From positions 18,067,347-18,131,346 of the forward strand of contig NC_049991.1 of the NCBI RefSeq assembly GCF_000003815.2: DNA of 64,000 nt. Reading direction: 5' to 3'. Numbering within the stretch: position 1 is the stretch's first letter; every line of letters begins with the position of its first letter. The notes beneath the pieces were generated by a model that saw nothing but the letters and a program-made list of their open reading frames with translations, was not told the DNA's origin and searched no databases. Shown here in pieces: positions 8,838 through 21,180 of the stretch. This DNA comes from Branchiostoma floridae (taxonomy: Eukaryota; Chordata; Leptocardii; Amphioxiformes; Branchiostomatidae). Made by a program: the position numbers and the translations under genes.

Positions 8838-11800
8838 ATCACCTGAATGTCTAACCTTTATCGATGTGTTATAAGGACTTGAGTTTTAGTTTTAGTTTTA
8901 GTTTACACTGTACTAGAGGGCTGGCCAGTATCAGCGTGCTATTTTGTACATCGTTAACTAAATCAGAAGCCTAAATGCAATTTGTAGTTTAAGCAGAATG
9001 GCAACTTAGCACAACATAGCAACTTAATAAAATTAAGCATAGCATCCAAAGATTCAAATTCAGAATTCTAAAAGGTCTGTGCTTTCTTTTAGCAAACACA
9101 GTGAGCATTTGCCTTTTTCTATCTCAGTCTTTTCAAAAGTGCTTTCTTCCTCGGTTTTACCCATTTTGCACACAATCCGTAAATGTGGCTTAGGGGGAAA
9201 AAGAAAATTGGGAATAAAATATAATACATCCAAAGATCTGTGCTCGTGTCAAAGAAAGGGAGGGAAACTTGATAAAAAAATTGATGAGCAGCAATTATTT
9301 TCCGCCCGTCCTATTTAGCTAGATGGCTCATTCATTTGCGAATTCCCTTGGGTGTCATCTTTGTGGTAAAAGAATAATGACCGATGTTGAGTAGTCCTAT
9401 CGGTAATTACCGTGGTGAGGGATAAAGACTTCACAATTACCAGATGGATTGGAGATAAAAGTTGCTGTCACTGGTCGTAACATTCATCATTCTTTCAGTT
9501 TGCAGCGCTGTTTTTCTTTCTTTCTTTTCGTTATTGACTGAATCAGCCACGCTGTATGCAATGCTACATTTTAGGTTTGAGTCGAAAGTTTCAGCTGGGA
9601 ATAAGCAGAATTCTAAGTTTGAAGGTCTGCGTTTCATTTTGGAAAAAAAAAGCAGTGGGATTTTGATCTCCTGATCATTTCTTTATATTCTATGGAGAGC
9701 TTTCACCCAGTTCCCATGTTGATGCATCATGTAGGCGCTGAACGTCGTGCATCGAAGCTTAACATTTCTGAAATTTCGCATTTCACCGAAGACTTCTACA
9801 ACGTTCTATACTCTCTTCTTTACTATCCAATTGTATAACGTGTGTTTTATCAATCTAATATTCTTCAATGCCTGGATGGATAATCTTCAAAAATACAAAA
9901 TTTCTATACCAAATCTTTTATTTTTATCTTATGGCACTATTAATTGTGAACTCTGAACATTTCATAGTAGTTATGGAAGGGGTTTAGAAGATACATTATT
10001 GGTCGTGGCCATACTTTATATCGCCAAAGTTTGCTATAGATGTATTCCCTGAAGACCTAAAATTCTTTTTCATGCATAGTTTAATATTAATGCACATTTA
10101 GTGTTATCATCTACAAAAAAACAACAACAGGTATACATTTTTTTTATCATTTGCAGTGGACGAGTCCAACTTTATATCATAGTACGTTGCCACCCGTATG
10201 GCCATTATTGTTTCAAGTACCGTTCACGGTGACATGTAGCATTGCTCTCTTGCCAACAAGTGGCCTTTCTATCAGAAACTACATCATGGCCAATATTGAA
10301 CAGAACAGGGAAACAAGGATGTGCTATGTCCAGTTCGAGCACTTTTGCGATATAAATACACATTGAGTCATGATTTGGAACACTTTTAAACCATCAAGTG
10401 TTTCTAAGCTACGCACCAGAGATAAGCAAGATAGTTAAGGCACTGTTAGTTGTTGCAAATTTGAAATTTACTGTCGACCAACGGGTACAACGTATGTTAA
10501 TAAGCGGCAGCAAATGTAAATGTTTACATTTTCATGTAACGAAATGAATGAATATAATATTACGAGAATAGACTGATATACTGCAATGATACTACCTAGA
10601 ACCGTCTGCTCAGTGGTAATTCTAAAAACACACCATTTGAAATTCAAATTAGCATGATCATTTAAACTAGATGTTAAATGAAGAAACTCATGATAAACGA
10701 TGTAAAACCAATAACCCTAGTTAAAAGAACGAAATGAAAGTGAACCTCAAATAGGAGTGAACGTTTCTCAAGGAATCACCTTCATATGGCTTCATATCTT
10801 TATGTAAGGTAAATTATAGCGTTGTTCATATTTACATTGCGGCAAATTCCCAAGGTGGTCATACCACAAACCCTATAAGCCATGATAGTTTGAACTAGTG
10901 CAAGCCTGGCTTATGTAGGCTTTTAAACAGATGGTGACATGTCATATGAATTATTTTTTATTGCAGTTCAAAGTTGTTTATCCAAATTAAAACTATAATT
11001 TTGAAGCGATATGAGATATTCATCTTTTTAATCATTAAGAACAGACGTGTCCAACTTGGCTTTTTTTCTCAATTTTTGCGAACTTTCGTCCTGAAATTGC
11101 GGTACACAATTAACTCAGCAATGCCTATTAGTAGCAACAGGCATTGGGAACGTCAACAGAAAATGAACACTAGAACTATGGCTTCGACATTACTTATTTA
11201 AGAAGTCAGATTGGGCAATGCCAAATCCGCAGTAGCGCACTTACAGAAGCGAAGCGGTGCGCCTAGAAATATATTCATTACAGTAGAAAAAATTATCAAA
11301 GAAGTTAAAATTCACGACAGAAAATATACCAAGCAATGAAATACGTAACCATAAGCTTTTAGTGTATTGAGAAAAGGATAAAACTATGAAAACAAGACCA
11401 CTCCTTTGCCAGGGGCCTTGTAGAGGTGGTTGTCACTGGCAGTTATTAGTCTCATTGCCTTGTAGATTACAGTTATGGCGCTTAAGCTGCTTAACCATAA
11501 GACATAGCACACAACTACGTCTGTTTATTTAAATTATTCAAAGCAGAATCGATCCTTGCACTGTCTTATTGTCTTATATTACCAAATCTAAAAATTAGTA
11601 ACGAAAAAGAGGAGAGACTTATATCGAAGCGAGTTGTAACCAGTAACAATCTGTGGACCATACCTGAAGTTGATCGCTGCTATGCTGCCGTTTCACTGTA
11701 CGAATGTGTGACACAACGCAGGGTTTGCTAGATATATCTATACATGTGACGTTGTAATGTACGTGTAGTAATGTTATAACAGTAAGGTAGTCATTGGTCA

Positions 11801-12430
11801 TTGGTACTTCGTATGAATGACGTTCAGGTCATGGCGTAACCATTACTAGTTGTTGATTGGTTGCAAATATGAAAGCAAAAGCTTCGAACCAGAACCGCCG
11901 TGTTTTTTGTTGTTGTTGTTCATTCGGTAAGGAAAAAAGCTACTGGTACGGTACATAACAGAGGTTAGATACAACTGCTCATGCATAAACATTTGCCATA
12001 TTCTTATCATCATGCACGATAGTGCAGATTTGTAGTACTAGCGTAAGTAGATACACCCAAAGTAAGTGCTGTTGACATATATTGGGAAGAAAATCAATGT
12101 GTCTGTTCTCTGAAAGCTCACGTCTGAATAATGTACAATCGGTATCGGAATACACAAAAAAAATATTGACTTGAAAGTTCATCCGTGTTGGTATAAGTCA
12201 TTATTGAACTGCAATATAAAAAACACAAAAATTGGACTCATCCAAATTTTCGACTGAACAGCACCAATGTTTTTCAAGGAATGAGCAATATATACTCAAT
12301 ACAAAATGGTAAAAAATAACAGAATAAACAGGTGGGCCTAGGGCATGGTTAAAATTTTCCCCATCGTTCAGGTTCCCCTTACGTTGAGAATGGATTATAT
12401 CTGAAGGCTAAGAGAAAAGGCACATATGCG
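8838..12430. other. AT-rich intergenic DNA
   Basis: Apart from a short (TTTTAG)n run near 8881-8906, I recognise nothing here. Short open frames are scattered on both strands and lack domains or splice context. Confidence 0.5.
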
Positions 12431-12433
12431 GCG

Positions 12434-12660
12434 TCGAATGGCAGAATGGCTAGGCTAGCGGGTACGAGATGGTGAGGTCTCGGGTTCGACTCCTGACATT
12501 CTTTAATGTACACAACTTTCCTCACTGCAATCAGGTGTAAAAATGAGTATAAAGGGTGATATGACTTAAAAGACGATGGAGAATGATGGGCTCCACCTTA
12601 CACCACCGTGCTCTGGACACAGTGGATAACAAACCACAGACCCTTCAACCTCAAAAGGCT
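12434..12660 (+). mobile_element. tRNA-derived SINE
   Basis: A tRNA-like head has an A box (TGGCAGAATGG, 12439-12449) and a B box (GGGTTCGACTCC, 12482-12493). It is followed by TTTCCTCACTGCAATCAGGTGTAAAAATG, equivalent to the tail domain of the SINEs at 26115 and 24011. The tRNA-like part has extra bases and no clean acceptor stem, so it is a SINE and not a functional tRNA gene. Confidence 0.75.
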
Positions 12661-14879
12661 CTAGGACTGCAAAATTACCTATTTTTAATGATCAAATTAG
12701 TTTTAAAATAGAAGATAAGACACGATTGTCCTAGCTGTAAAATTGCAGATTTTGTAGATAAAAGCAGACCTAATTATATCTGCTAAAAGAAGAACCCCTT
12801 ACTGGAACCGACATTCATGGCCCAAATGTCTCCAGCAACATCCATTTAACCTTTGTATTGATTCTTGAAAGACTTATCGTTACTCTTCTTCAGTGTGATT
12901 GTGAACAGACCTGACTGGCCAACTATCCGTTAACCTACTAACTTCTAAAGTTATATAATGAGATCTACTGGCCCATTTTCGTGTTTTTTTTTGTCCTTTT
13001 TGCTTTTGGAGAATAGCCAGTGAAGCCAATTTCCGTCTTTTGGAGTAGCACTTACACAGAGGAAGAGAATGAATAGAATGCATAGAGAAGCATTGCATGC
13101 GTTTTCAAATTTAAAGATAGAATTTCCATACCTCACATTGTCTCCCCTTTGTTCAGTTCCGTTCAGTCAAGTCTAGGTAATCCACCAAGGATGATGATAA
13201 GTAAAGCGTAACGAATTGTTTTGCAAGGAGAAAACGCTTTGCAGTCAAATTCTGTCTGTGAATTTGCGCGGGAGTCACAGTGAATGGTTTTACAAAATGG
13301 AATACTAGTACTCTTCTCCAGAGATTCTCCTGCTTTTTCAGGAAAATTAAAATATTAAATGATAAAGTAAAATCTGTATTTTCCATCTACCTAACTTTTT
13401 CCTACAATGACTAGCCCTATAAAGAAGCTGTCTTTCATTGGCTGTAATTATAGTACATTCCCATTTCGATAGTCATTGTGTTTGGCTATTTGTAGAAAAA
13501 GATGTTAGCTAATCACAAAAAAACAACACGATACGCCAATTTCTAGACGATTATACTTTTGGGAAAATACAGTCAATATGCATCTAGTCATTGACAAGTT
13601 CCTCATCAACACCTGATAGACAAGCATCAAGAATGTGTGATATATCAAATTGTTTTTAATTTTACCAAAATACATACGACAGTATTAAAGTGAATATTTC
13701 AAACAACTTCGTTTCTTTCGGAATCAAGCAATGGGTGCTAAAAGATAATTTTTCCTGGAGGTAAAAAATATCATATTTCCTTTTCATCATCATAGATGTA
13801 TTTTTCATAAAAGTCATAAATATTTGCCTTGTTCACTTCTATATTATATTTATATCTAATTTATCATTATTAGAATATTAGATATATGTTTGGCCAAGAA
13901 ATAGGAAAAAAAGCGTTGTTCATTACAGAAAAATTAATGCCGTGCGTCAGAACCCTGCTGACGAGAGCCAATGTACCTACTGCGGATCAACAGGTCTTCA
14001 GTCGGGTGTTTCTGACATCAGGGAAAATCCGCCCGAGAACGGAACAGGCCGTGAGCCAAAGTCAATGAGCCGGAGATAATAGAAACCAACGTAGATAACA
14101 CGAAGATCAAAGCTGAAGGCGTTCGGTTTGACTTTCTGGAAATGCCTTCTTCACGCCTTGTGGTCATTGCGGAATATCCAAACGCCACGCTGCATCATGA
14201 AAAGCATGACACAAGCGTTGGGAGACCGGCATCGCCCAAGGTGCATCTACTGGACAAAGCTTGAAAGACCATTGCTTGAAAAGTAAACATAAAGTCGTTT
14301 ATTTTCTTTGCAACGTACGAAAAAGTTGAAAGCAGGGCCAGTCCCGTGTGAAACGATAGATTAGCCGGAGGTGAAAAGGGTCATTCGACGATCAATGAAA
14401 GCAATATGAGAAAGTATTTCTATGGACGCCTTCCATATCGCCGGCATCAGTCTGTAACGATGGGATTGCCCGGGATAAGGCTAATACACGCCCCGAAACA
14501 GATCCTTAAAGCACTGGGGAATGCTGAGATAATACACCGGCTGAGATGCCCCCAATCATTCACTCAATGATTGATGGAATTTTATCCCACCTGTAATGAC
14601 GACCTGTTTTACTTTTTCAAAATGATCGTTTTTAGACTACAAGTTAATATATATACAATACTGTCAAGATATCACAATCAGCAAAAACCGTCGGATTGTA
14701 AGTCTGAGATCTTCGCCTGGTCCCTTTTTTCCTGCTTTAAAAGAAAAGTATCTTTACCATCCCTTACCTTATCTGGGCCCTCAAGAACAAGAAACAAGCT
14801 ACTTAAGATGGGAACGCACACACCAAACACAAGTCTTGATCGACGTACCTGGTCTTCTTCGCTCCTTTTCGGCGCGTAA
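12661..14879. other. Unassigned DNA
   Basis: No gene or repeat family recognised. The stretch 13400-13880 is strongly AT-rich; 14100-14560 is more balanced. Confidence 0.45.
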
Positions 14880-15130
14880 GTCGCTCCTGCTGCGATTTTG
14901 ACAACCTGTTGTCTGGTACGGAAGCCGAAGTTCTCAGTCCGCGGTCCTCCGGCTGCCGGCTTTATTCCTCCCGGCGATGATGAGATTTGTAAGTGGGCGA
15001 AAGCGTCACTCTCGCCTCTGTTCAGGCTCCGCCAATGCTATTAAACAGCCTGAGCGGTTGCCAGCCGTCCCAGCGGATTCTCGTATGGTGAAGACGTCAT
15101 TAAGCTTTAATTGATTTGATGCACTGCCCA
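14880..15130. other. Possible conserved non-coding / cis-regulatory DNA
   Basis: A GC-balanced, non-repetitive block with homeodomain-type words (ATTAAGC, TTTAATTG) and no open frame. It stands out from AT-rich flanks. The call rests on composition only. Confidence 0.25.
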
Positions 15131-16121
15131 ATGATATCCTGTGTTTTTGATGAGCTGTAATGAGGGGCGATGCGCTGGTAAAGCAAGCTTAAGTGCCTCT
15201 GCAGGGGTAATTAAGACTACTAAAGTTGTTATGGCAGTTCAACGGGGCTTTTATATACTGAAATGTTGACTAACTTTACCACTTCGTTAACAATGCACAC
15301 CGCCGGTTTAAAGTAGCTACAGGGCTGACATGTAAGACGGCCAATAAGGTACAATAAAAGTATTAGAAATAATGAATAACTCCATACATTAACATTGATT
15401 ACGCCACGCTTCTTGTTCTCCCTTTCTTCGAAAACAAAGCTTTCGTGACTTCATGAAAAAATCATTAGAGAGAGTATAGATTCCGACGTCATCGGGGATT
15501 TGTATCTTTGAATAAAAGACGAACCGTTTGGCCCGTAATTGACTTTTTACCACCCGTATCAATATTTCATACCGGACACAAGGAAACGTTTGAGTCATTT
15601 TGACCGTTTGCTGACCAAGCGAACGTTCCGAAATGCATCGGCATGTCAATGCAGCGCAGATCTTACATCAATATCAACTTCAATACACGTCACTGCGCGG
15701 TGACGCTACCGGAAGGGGATGGCTCCACGCAAAAACTACTTCCAGGCCTTTTCGGCCATTTTCTGTCCATGGAAGGGGGTAGTTTTCTCTGATGACTAAT
15801 GGACAGCGATAATGGAAGTGAAGGAAAGAAATTAGGGCTTATGGAGGAAGGGTTGTTGGGAACTGATAAGTGACCAGAATGCTTTCTCTCTAAACCATGA
15901 AGTCCTGGCTAGCATTTGGGAACGTTTTCATTCAAACATAGGAACAGTGCTTTGTGGTCACACGTGTTTGTGCATTGTACTTTGCATCTTTGCACGTTGT
16001 CGACTCAAGAGGCTCGGCTCAACAGTGAGTGCCTCATGTGGCAGAGACGGTTGTCAGACACAAAAGACACTGTTCAACCACAGGAGACGCTGCAGGGCGG
16101 ATATACAATATGGCCCGATTT
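15131..16121. other. Unassigned DNA
   Basis: Nothing recognised with confidence on either strand. Confidence 0.4.

Positions 16122-16147
<26 letters not shown>
16122..16147. repeat. (AC)n microsatellite
   Basis: A 26-bp pure CA run. Confidence 0.98.
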
Positions 16148-16152
<5 letters not shown>

Positions 16153-16479
16153 TATACATGTATATTCAAGTGCGTAGGAGGTCCGTATGGAACTCTCAGC
16201 CTCTACCAGGCTCCACAGGTCGCGATCGCTGGAGCATGGTTTGCTACCAGGTAACTTCTCTGGCTATACCAAATAGCAATCACTCAATCTGGATATGGTT
16301 TTGACCGTTTAATATCCACTTGACTTGACTTTATTTTGATCCACATCTTGCTTAACAATGTTGTCAGCTATTCTTCCTGTGGCCTTCCATGTAAAAATAC
16401 ATCAATACACACATAACTGACATGACAGAAAGATTACAAAAATAAACACACTAAACTATGTAAAGTACTTAGCTTTTAT

Positions 16480-16623
16480 TTGCCCATTCTCTATAGTTTA
16501 TTGTTATGTTTTCAACTGTGCTGGAGGTGTGGGTCCTGTAAAGGACGTTTAAATCATCCTGTTGCCCACACCTTGCAGAACTTTTTCTGTAAAGTTTAAT
16601 AAATAAATAAATAAATAAATAAA
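16480..16623 (+). mobile_element. 3' end of a non-LTR retrotransposon with (AAAT)n tail
   Basis: A block with a hairpin (GGTGTGGG ... CCCACACC) and AAGGACGTTTAAATCATCC ends in six or more AAAT units at 16597-16622. Simple tetranucleotide tails after a structured 3' UTR are typical of CR1/L2-type LINEs. No ORF is retained. Confidence 0.5.
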
Positions 16624-17243
16624 CTTACATCAGATCAAGTGTGTGTGCTGTGGTTAACATTAAGAAGTCCTTGCCCTTTCGTGCCTGCAAGAGAACGGGC
16701 CATCCCTGTGTTCGATTTTATGATTAGCAGGGCGACGAAACCACAGATTTGCTGTAATTAGATATTCCGGTCAATTAAGCCCGCGACAACCAGCTAATAA
16801 CAATATGCATGTTAAAACACGTGTAGGATTTAATTTTTCATGTCATTAGGCCATGTTTACAGCGACTTTGCATATTTGCCCAGTTTAGAATGGCTTCCAA
16901 TCGTCTGCCGCCATGTCTTCTCTGTTGGGCCCCGCTGATCACTCTTGTGCGTATTTTTAAGTCCGTATGAGTTGCGTATTGATATTTTATGGTGGATTCA
17001 CACGCGAGTATGTATACAGGTCTACATGAGGCCCGTATGGTTGTTACAAAGATAATTTGACAAATATAGACACATGACATGTTCTCTGTCTACATTTGTC
17101 CAATGTCTACTGTTTTTCATCAACCTGTGGAGTCTGATAGAGGCAAAGACCAAGCAGATACCAACTTCGCACGGAAGTAAAAATATACGGACGTGTAAAC
17201 CCGCTTTTAGGGTTTGGTTAAGGTTTGAATTTTTATTATATAT
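16624..17243. other. Unassigned DNA
   Basis: No feature recognised. Confidence 0.4.
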
Positions 17244-17484
17244 TTGTCTTGCAAAGGAAGATGCAAGACCCTCATGGCAAAGTGGGGTCTCAGCCCAGAT
17301 GGACAGACTGCTTGTGACTGTGGACAGGAGCAGACTATGAAACACCTTCTTGTCTGCCCCCTCCTGTCCGAACCATGTACCAAAGAAGACCTGGAAGCTC
17401 TGACCCCCAGAGGAAGGGAGTGTGTGGAGTATTGGAGCAGGAAAGTGTAGTGATGACACGACGAAGAAGAAGAAGCGGAGAATT
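17244..17484 (+). mobile_element. LINE ORF2 C-terminal remnant with (GAA)n tail
   Basis: The frame at 17244-17450 contains a CDCGQEQTMKHLLVCPL motif, the Cys/His C-terminal segment common in RTE/Jockey-like ORF2 proteins (CxCG....H.L..CP). The upstream reverse transcriptase is missing. Just after the stop codon comes ACGACGAAGAAGAAGAAG, a trinucleotide tail typical of target-primed insertion. This is a 5'-truncated dead copy. Confidence 0.85.
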
Positions 17485-17645
17485 TTTTCACTTTAACCCA
17501 CCTTTGTATACCCTAACTGAAAAAAGCTACTTCTTCGTCCGTAAACTTTCCGCAACTCGCGGATTTGAATATACGAAGGGGCATGACCGGGCTTAACTAG
17601 CAGGTCACAAATGTAGTGTCAGTGTAGTCTTCGGGCATTATTCAC

Positions 17646-18022
17646 CTTAACTTTTTATTGTCCATCGTGTATGTTTTATGTATGTTGAATCGTGTTTTTA
17701 TGCAAGTTCATTATCATATATTTATGTTCTTGAATAGAGGACTCCTCTTAAACAATTTGCTTCCATGCTCGATTCTCAATATATATAGATAAATACTAAT
17801 AACGTAACATAAAAAAATGCACAAATAAACATAAATGTGTCATTATCTACGTTTACTTTTTAATGTCCACCGTGTAGGTTTTATGTATTGAAATGTGTTT
17901 TTATTCAAGTTCACATATATTATTATCTTAACAATTTGCTTCCATGCTCGATGCTCAATATATATATAGATAAATGCTAATAACGTAACATTAAAAAATG
18001 CATAGATAAACACAAATGTGTC
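17646..18022 (+). repeat. Tandem duplication, ~200-bp unit
   Basis: A block starting CTTTTTATTGTCCATCGTG (17646-17841) recurs at 17852-18022, sharing AACAATTTGCTTCCATGCTCGA and AATAACGTAACAT. A diverged relative lies near 31211-31350 (ATGTATGTTGAATTGT, GCAATTTG, TGCTCGATCCTCAG). The unit therefore also exists as a dispersed repeat, perhaps a LINE 3' UTR. Confidence 0.8.
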
Positions 18023-19025
18023 GGCAGCAGATGCCTTTGTGTGATTTATCCCTAGTCCCACTGCGCACATTCATTCCGCCGTGAAACCATCCACAAAATT
18101 ACCCTCACCGCGCGGGGACCCGGCCTGTTAGTCATCGTGAAGGATCGCTCGGGCCATTGATTTTTCCTTATTCTTACCACGAGTCAAAAACGTCCATGTG
18201 CGGCTAAACTGTCCGACAATCGATCTTCTGACATCAGGAAGTAGTGGAAATTACTGGCCTTAAGAAGAAAAAAAAGGGACTTGCAAAGTTTCCTCTGTGT
18301 AGGGCGAGCAGGGTGGTCCTAATTTCATGCCAGTTGCGTAGCTTGTCAGCAGATTACATGGAGAAGAGAGGCAGTGGTCTATTATTAACAACTCGGCAAA
18401 AGACATGTAGGGGGACCACCGGTCGGTCGCAAAATGGCCCGCGTATCCATTAATAAAGACATTTACGTAATAAGGCCAGGGCGTAGGGGTTTGTGTCTTG
18501 AATAGTACTCTTTGAATTTGACTTACATAATGCGGCACGTACACAATTGTCACTCGCCCTTAGTTTCAGTGATCGAAATGCCAATACTCTTAACCGTATC
18601 TGATGCTAGACTCACATTCCAAACCGGGCCCCGGCCGGGTAGTTTGCGGTAACAAAATGTATGATTTGAAATACAACAAAATACACACAAAAATTGTAAA
18701 ACGTTGTAGCCGAGGGCATTACTTGTGTATATTCATTGGTATAGGTTCTTTTCTTTTCCGTTCCCGCAAACAGACCGGTTAGGAATCACATTAGAGGCAC
18801 CTAAAGCCACTAATAACAAGAGTTCGGAGACCTCATATCTCCATGAAATAGTCTGATCTATTCTTAGTTACGTACACCTGTAAATAACCTACGCTGGTTA
18901 CTACGTTGATTGTCAATTAATTTACCACATCGATTAATTATGGCACTGTTACATTAATTATGCAAATTAAGGTACTATTTGCATAATTGGTATCTGATGA
19001 CGTTCCACCTGCCACAAACTACATT
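18023..19025. other. Unassigned DNA
   Basis: No gene, SINE or TIR element recognised. Short ATTAATTA-type words cluster near 18910-18980. Confidence 0.4.
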
Positions 19026-19240
19026 TACTGTAAATGCCTCAAATTCGCGGTGGTTTTATGTTCGCGGTTTTCGCGCTGCAACTTTACCGCGAACTTAAAA
19101 CCATCGTGAAAATTTTCAATGGCAGTAAGAGACTACAGTGCATGGTGAAACGGCGAACTTAAAACCACCGCGCAAAGTCCTTTTCCCGCTACCGCGAAAT
19201 TAAATCCCCGCGAACTAAAATGTACATACAATTTACAGTA
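19026..19240. mobile_element. TTCGCGG palindromic MITE, copy A
   Basis: Starts TACTGTAAATG and ends ATTTACAGTA. The interior alternates TTCGCGGTGGTTTTA and its inverse, so the element is a long imperfect hairpin. Other copies lie at 27793-28004, 37994-38146 (partial), 38251-38457 and 39991-40202. TA at both edges fits a Tc1/mariner-type TA target, but this cannot be separated from the inverted repeats. Confidence 0.9.
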
Positions 19241-19828
19241 TGTATTTGAGTTCTATAAAGGAAACACTGCAAAAACAGATTTTCCTCATTAAATATGCAA
19301 ATTAATTGTCAGTTGACGTCATTTGTACTTCATGATGTGCATCTCTGTCTAAACTACCTACATACCAAATACCATGTAAATCTCATGTCTCTTCTTCAGT
19401 TATCATCATTTTTTGAGATTTTCCAAGATTTTGACAAAAAATTGCCCCTACAGTTCTAAAGCAACCTACTAGGGGGACCAAAAAAAAATAACCACATATC
19501 CCTTATGTCACAACCCATCTGCCATCCAAAAATCAAGACCATACCACATCCAGTTCAAAAGATTAAAAAAATGAATTTATGCTGCAGTACCAAGGTCACA
19601 TACCAGTAGGCCCAAAATTGACCTTGACCTTTGTTTTCCCACAAACTAAATAGCCACCGATCAGATTTTAGCACAAACTGGGTCAGGTTTCCAAATTATA
19701 CAGTGTATAAGCCAACAAGGTCTTCATATTGTCTTCTGGCTTTACAGTCTTTCATAGTCTGAATTAAGTGGAGCGTTGATTATCTATCCCGTGATCATTA
19801 CCTTGCAAACTAACCAGACTGTACTAAT
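19241..19828. other. Unassigned, likely repeat-derived AT-rich DNA
   Basis: No ORF. The stretch has low complexity and no clear termini. Confidence 0.35.
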
Positions 19829-19830
19829 TA

Positions 19831-20407
19831 CGAGGGGCGTTCAATAACTAATGTCCCTAACTCACTTTCAGCTGTCTGATTTAAATGAAATTTTGTATGT
19901 GTAATGATTCATATCTTTATAGATTATGTTGCAAAAAAAACTCTGAACTAATCGTGGTTTTTGATTTACTGGTGTTTGAACTGAGTCAGGTGTGAAATGG
20001 ACCAGGTGTGAAAAAGAGCCAGTTGAGTGTCGCGCAGTGATCCGGTTTTTGTATTTGAAAGGACGCACACCAAAGTAGACTTTTGCTGAAATGGAAGAAA
20101 CTTATGGTGATGATGCCCCATCATATGACCTTGTAAAACGCTGGCATCCTGAATTCAAACATGGCCGGAAGTCTGTGGAAACAGCTCCCAGACCTGGTCG
20201 TCCCTCTTCTGCCGTTGATGAGGCATCTGTTGGAGGACCAACCTGGGGTGTTCTACAAAAACGGTGTCCAGAGCTGCATCAAACGATGGGAGAAATGCAT
20301 AACTCTGGGTGGTTCCTATGAAGAGAAAGACTAATAACTGTGCCAAGTTTCATTAATCTCCTGCTATGGGAAATGGGTCAGGGGCATTACTTATTGAACG
20401 CCCCTCG
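19831..20407 (+). mobile_element. Internally deleted mariner element
   Basis: Near-identical 24-bp TIRs (CGAGGGGCGTTCAATAA at the left, its inverse at the right) are bounded by TA at 19829-19830 and 20408-20409. Inside, one frame encodes the transposase N-terminal DNA-binding domain (YGDDAPSYDLVKRWHPEF, then PRPGRPS), with an in-frame stop just upstream of the first methionine. In a shifted frame the sequence continues as the C-terminal tail (SCIKRWEKCITLGGSY) ending at a stop. The catalytic DD-D domain is gone. The product cannot transpose itself but keeps ends that could be mobilised. Confidence 0.93.
20091..20321 (+). pseudogene. Mariner transposase remnant
   Basis: A 76-codon frame covers the helix-turn-helix region of a mariner-type transposase, then runs out of frame into the C-terminal coding part after a large internal deletion. 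It is not expected to make active enzyme; a short DNA-binding peptide is conceivable. Confidence 0.85.
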
Positions 20408-20583
20408 TATCATAACTCGTTTTCAGCCGCTAATGGACGTCTATTGAAATGAGAAGATAGCAAAAAAGTGAAAAAATTTAGTACACGCACGTCTCTGCAA
20501 CAGGATGGATCGATAATCTATTCAAACAAGCAAAATGGTAGGCGAACAGTTAAGCAATTAACGAACTTGAAGACTTGGTTTTA

Positions 20584-20910
20584 CATAGTCAGTGTGACAT
20601 TAGTGAACTTATATTTTCGGTAGCTCAAATAATAGATAGGGTATAAATCCCACTCTTCAAAACATACTTTCGCCAGTGTTACTAACAAAGTTGATGTTAT
20701 CTGAGATGTCTGACCGTTTCCAAAATCATATCCAGTTGCTTGAGTTAGTTTTCCATAGTCAGTGTGCACTTATGTTTTCGGTAGTTCGAATTCAAATAAA
20801 AGATAGGGTATAAATCCCACTCTTCAAAACATACTTTCGTCAGTGTTACTAACAGAGTTGATGCTTTCTCTGAAATGTCTGATCGTTTCCAAAATCATAT
20901 CCAGTTGCTT
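20584..20910 (-). repeat. Tandem pair (170-bp unit) of a dispersed repeat
   Basis: CATAGTCAGTGTG begins units at 20584 and 20754. Both contain AGGGTATAAATCCCACTC and AAAATCATATCCAGTTGC. The same ending word or its inverse appears near 21000-21040, 30205-30240, 50066-50100, 53960-54055 and 63374-63450, often with TTTCGTCAGTG. This is a high-copy family of unknown class. Confidence 0.8.
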
Positions 20911-21180
20911 AAAAACGTCTATTTGGCGTGACTGGATGCACTCTCTTATACTGTATGTGATTTTGTTACTGAAGAACTTCCAGTAGTTCCTGTTAGACCC
21001 ACGAAAGATAGTGGATGCTATCTGAAACATCTGACCGTTACCAAACGGTTCCCACGCACTAGAGTGTTTCATACGCAGCTTGCACTTGTCTTCAGACTCA
21101 TACTTCGTCACTGATGAAAGATAATGGCTGAATGGATGAATGTAAAGCAATTTGAACTCATTCTTTAACCTAACCAACAT

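Noticed and set aside
12434-12500. Possible functional tRNA gene
   Set aside because: A and B boxes are present, but spacing and stems do not form a clean tRNA and SINE tail sequence follows.
15916-16304. Three overlapping plus-strand frames with Thr-His repeats
   Set aside because: They share the (AC)n microsatellite and have no domain.
20824-21180. 118-residue minus-strand frame
   Set aside because: It overlaps the dispersed AAAATCATATCC repeat, whose copies elsewhere have no conserved frame.
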